The notes under the pieces were generated by a model. It was given only the letters and a program-made list of their open reading frames with translations. It made no database searches and was not told the origin of the DNA. A stretch of DNA of 5,602 nt, from the NCBI GenBank assembly GCA_021295935.1, contig JAGWBL010000078.1, positions 1-5,602 on the forward strand, given 5' to 3'. Within the stretch, counting starts at the first letter, position 1. Every line of letters starts with the position of its first letter. Shown piece after piece: positions 4,048 through 5,602 of the stretch. The DNA comes from Pseudomonadales bacterium (GTDB lineage Bacteria; Pseudomonadota; Gammaproteobacteria; Pseudomonadales; Azotimanducaceae). The position numbers were made by a program, and so were the translations under genes.

Positions 4048-5277
4048 ATGAAAAGGGTTCGGAGCACGTATCTCCTTGCCGGTGCTGTTCTGCTTGCGGG
4101 ATTGGTCTGGCTGCTGTCCGGCGTGATCGGGCAGGACAACCAGCAAGACCTGAACCTGACCATTGCCGATGCGACGCATGGGTCAGGCACGGCCGCCGAC
4201 GACGATCCGGAAGTTGCCGTTCGTGTCGTGGAGAGTGTCGCGATCCCGCAGGGACGACTGCTGGAACTTCGAGCACGGACACAGAACAAGAGCACGGTGG
4301 AAGTCAGCGCGGAAACAGCCGGCAAACTGGTCAAGCGCGCCGTCGAGCCGGGTGCGAAGGTGAGCGAAGGCACCCTGCTTTGCGAGATCCAGCAGGGCTC
4401 TCGCCGAGCGGAGCTAGCGCGCGCGCAGGCATCGGTCGAACAAGCACGAACTGACTACCAAGCGAGTTTGCGCCTGAAGGAAGAGGGCTTCCAGGCAGGA
4501 TCGGCCATCGCCCGAGCGCTTGCAACCCTAAAAGCGGCGGAAGCGGACTTGGCCGCTAGGGATATCGATCTCGAACGAACGCGGATCGTCGCTCCGTTTG
4601 CCGGACTGGTCGAGGTTGTGCACGTCAGCGTCGGAGATTTCCTGGTTCCGGGCCAGTCTTGTGCATCCGTGGTGAGCCTGAATCCGATGCTGGTTGTGGC
4701 CTTCGCCTCGGAACGCGTCGTGGGGCTCGTCGAGTTGGGTGGCCCGACAGAGATTGATTTCATTGACGGCACTTCCAGAACTGGCGCAATTACCCACGTG
4801 AGCCACGTGGCGGACGACTTGACGCGCACCTATCGCGTTGAGACCACTCTGGAGAATGCCGACTATTCCATTCGTTCAGGGATGACCGCGACTCTGAAGA
4901 TCGAGCTGGCAAGCGTGCCCGCCCACTGGGTGCGCACTTCGCAGTTCGCGCTGGACGATGCCGGAGATATCGGCGTGCGGATCGTAGATGACAAGAGCGT
5001 GGTCCACTTCGTGCCCGTCACGGTTATCCGCGAGACGCTGGAGGGCGTGTGGGTTGCGGGATTGCCGCGCGTTGCCCGGAGCATCACCGTGGGACAGGAA
5101 TATGTCTATCCCGGCCAAGTCGTGGGAACTGTGACCGATCAACGGGAATTGCCCGCGGAGTGGTCGTCGAGGCTCGTGGATCAAGTCGATTCCTCTATGG
5201 ATGACAGCGCAGGGGTTCACGCTCCTTCGATCAAGTCGGCCGGCGAGTCCTCGTCAGATCCAGGGCAGGAACCGTAG
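4048..5277 (+). CDS. RND efflux periplasmic adaptor subunit (membrane fusion protein)
   Basis: This 409-residue adaptor belongs to the HlyD/AcrA-like family. Such proteins bridge an inner-membrane RND pump and an outer-membrane channel in the periplasm. One hydrophobic segment at about 8-28 follows a basic MKRVR. No cysteine lipobox is present, so it is probably an uncleaved inner-membrane anchor or signal. Domains follow in family order: first half of the lipoyl domain at about 80-115 (VEVSAETAGKLVKRAVEPGAKVSEG), a short alanine/glutamate-rich coiled-coil hairpin at about 116-178 with its turn near 147-155, then the second lipoyl half RTRIVAPFAGLVEVVHVSVGDFL (178-199), a beta-barrel at about 208-288 and a membrane-proximal domain to about 365. 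The last 44 residues are polar and Ser/Asp-rich. ATG 4048 is chosen because it precedes the anchor; no Shine-Dalgarno is evident. The stop is 4 bases before the RND transporter start, so the two genes form an operon. The substrate cannot be inferred. Confidence 0.92.
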   Translation: MKRVRSTYLLAGAVLLAGLVWLLSGVIGQDNQQDLNLTIADATHGSGTAADDDPEVAVRVVESVAIPQGRLLELRARTQNKSTVEVSAETAGKLVKRAVEPGAKVSEGTLLCEIQQGSRRAELARAQASVEQARTDYQASLRLKEEGFQAGSAIARALATLKAAEADLAARDIDLERTRIVAPFAGLVEVVHVSVGDFLVPGQSCASVVSLNPMLVVAFASERVVGLVELGGPTEIDFIDGTSRTGAITHVSHVADDLTRTYRVETTLENADYSIRSGMTATLKIELASVPAHWVRTSQFALDDAGDIGVRIVDDKSVVHFVPVTVIRETLEGVWVAGLPRVARSITVGQEYVYPGQVVGTVTDQRELPAEWSSRLVDQVDSSMDDSAGVHAPSIKSAGESSSDPGQEP

Positions 5278-5281
5278 CGCG

Positions 5282-5602
5282 GTGAGAGACCTCATCGTCG
5301 ACGGAACCCTTTCCAGGCTTCGCACATCGATGATTCTCATGATCGGCATCATGCTGTTCGGCCTCGTCGCCAGAGTGCTGATTCCGGTTGAGGCCAATCC
5401 GAGCGTGGTGATGCCGTTGTTCTCGGTGCAGATGGCACACCAGGGCATTTCCCCCGAAGATGCGTCGAAGCTGCTTGCCGAGCCTCTGGAAGTCGAACTC
5501 AAGTCGGTCGAGGGCATCAACGAAGTCAGGTCCTACTGCAAGCAGGGAATGGCGACGGTTCAAGTCGAGTTCAATGAAACGACGCAAATGGATGTCACGC
5601 TT
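5282..5602 (+). CDS. RND efflux transporter permease subunit (5' part, cut by window end)
   Basis: These are the first 107 codons of a proton-driven RND inner-membrane transporter of the AcrB-like family, which normally runs to about 1000 residues. After the basic start MRDLIVDGTLSRLRTS comes the first membrane helix at about 17-36 (MILMIGIMLFGLVARVLIPV). It is followed by the porter-domain start with the family pattern NPSVVMPLFSVQM, GISPEDASKLLAEPLEVELK and SVEGINEVRSYCKQGMATVQVEF (about 43-99). GTG 5282 is chosen because it gives the family N terminus and lies 4 bases after the adaptor stop. AGGA at 5267-5270 is 11 bases upstream, a slightly long spacing. The frame is open to the window end, with no sign of truncation before it. 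The proton-relay residues and substrate loops lie outside the window. Confidence 0.9.
   Translation, partial: MRDLIVDGTLSRLRTSMILMIGIMLFGLVARVLIPVEANPSVVMPLFSVQMAHQGISPEDASKLLAEPLEVELKSVEGINEVRSYCKQGMATVQVEFNETTQMDVTL

Noticed and set aside
5231..5587. A 118-codon minus-strand open frame at the end of the window
   Set aside because: It is antisense to the clearly conserved start of the RND transporter and has a histidine/arginine-rich shadow composition.
1..5602. CRISPR array, insertion sequence or phage genes
   Set aside because: No regularly spaced direct repeats, no terminal inverted repeats flanking a transposase and no integrase-like protein were seen in either strand.

Overview
The window (5602 bases, GC-rich, roughly 60% by eye) looks like a housekeeping stretch of a gammaproteobacterial chromosome. 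The divergent pair ispB / rplU-rpmA-obg matches the E. coli arrangement. The encoded L21, L27, Obg, S20 and IspB proteins align closely with gammaproteobacterial forms: short L27 without a cleaved leader, and octaprenyl-type IspB. The species cannot be named from the sequence alone.

Layout: (1) 1-188, the 3' end of rpsT (S20) on the + strand. (2) 189-236, a short convergent gap with interlocking small inverted repeats. (3) 237-2038, on the minus strand, the ribosome/assembly operon rplU-rpmA-obg. It has a well-formed sigma70-like promoter (2131-2159) and a leader carrying a hairpin followed by a T-rich tract. The yhbE gene that separates rpmA from obg in E. coli is absent. (4) 2184-3248, on the + strand, ispB. 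Its coding potential clearly extends upstream of the only standard in-frame start (GTG 2328), yet that extension has no ATG, GTG or TTG. (5) 3286-3362, tRNA-Pro(CGG) with encoded CCA, followed 73 bases later by an 11-base copy of its 3' end. (6) 3480-3899, a glyoxalase I-like VOC protein with a TTG start. (7) 3900-4047, an intergenic region with two abutting hairpins. (8) 4048-5602, the start of an RND efflux operon: a complete periplasmic adaptor and the first 107 codons of the inner-membrane RND transporter, which runs off the window.

Functionally, rplU-rpmA-obg links two 50S proteins with the GTPase that helps assemble the 50S subunit. IspB makes the polyprenyl side chain of ubiquinone. 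The VOC protein probably handles methylglyoxal-type adducts. The last two genes would form an export pump together with an outer-membrane channel encoded elsewhere. I see no mobile element, CRISPR array or phage gene. I find no convincing undescribed system; the best leads are the ispB start problem and the structured rplU leader.
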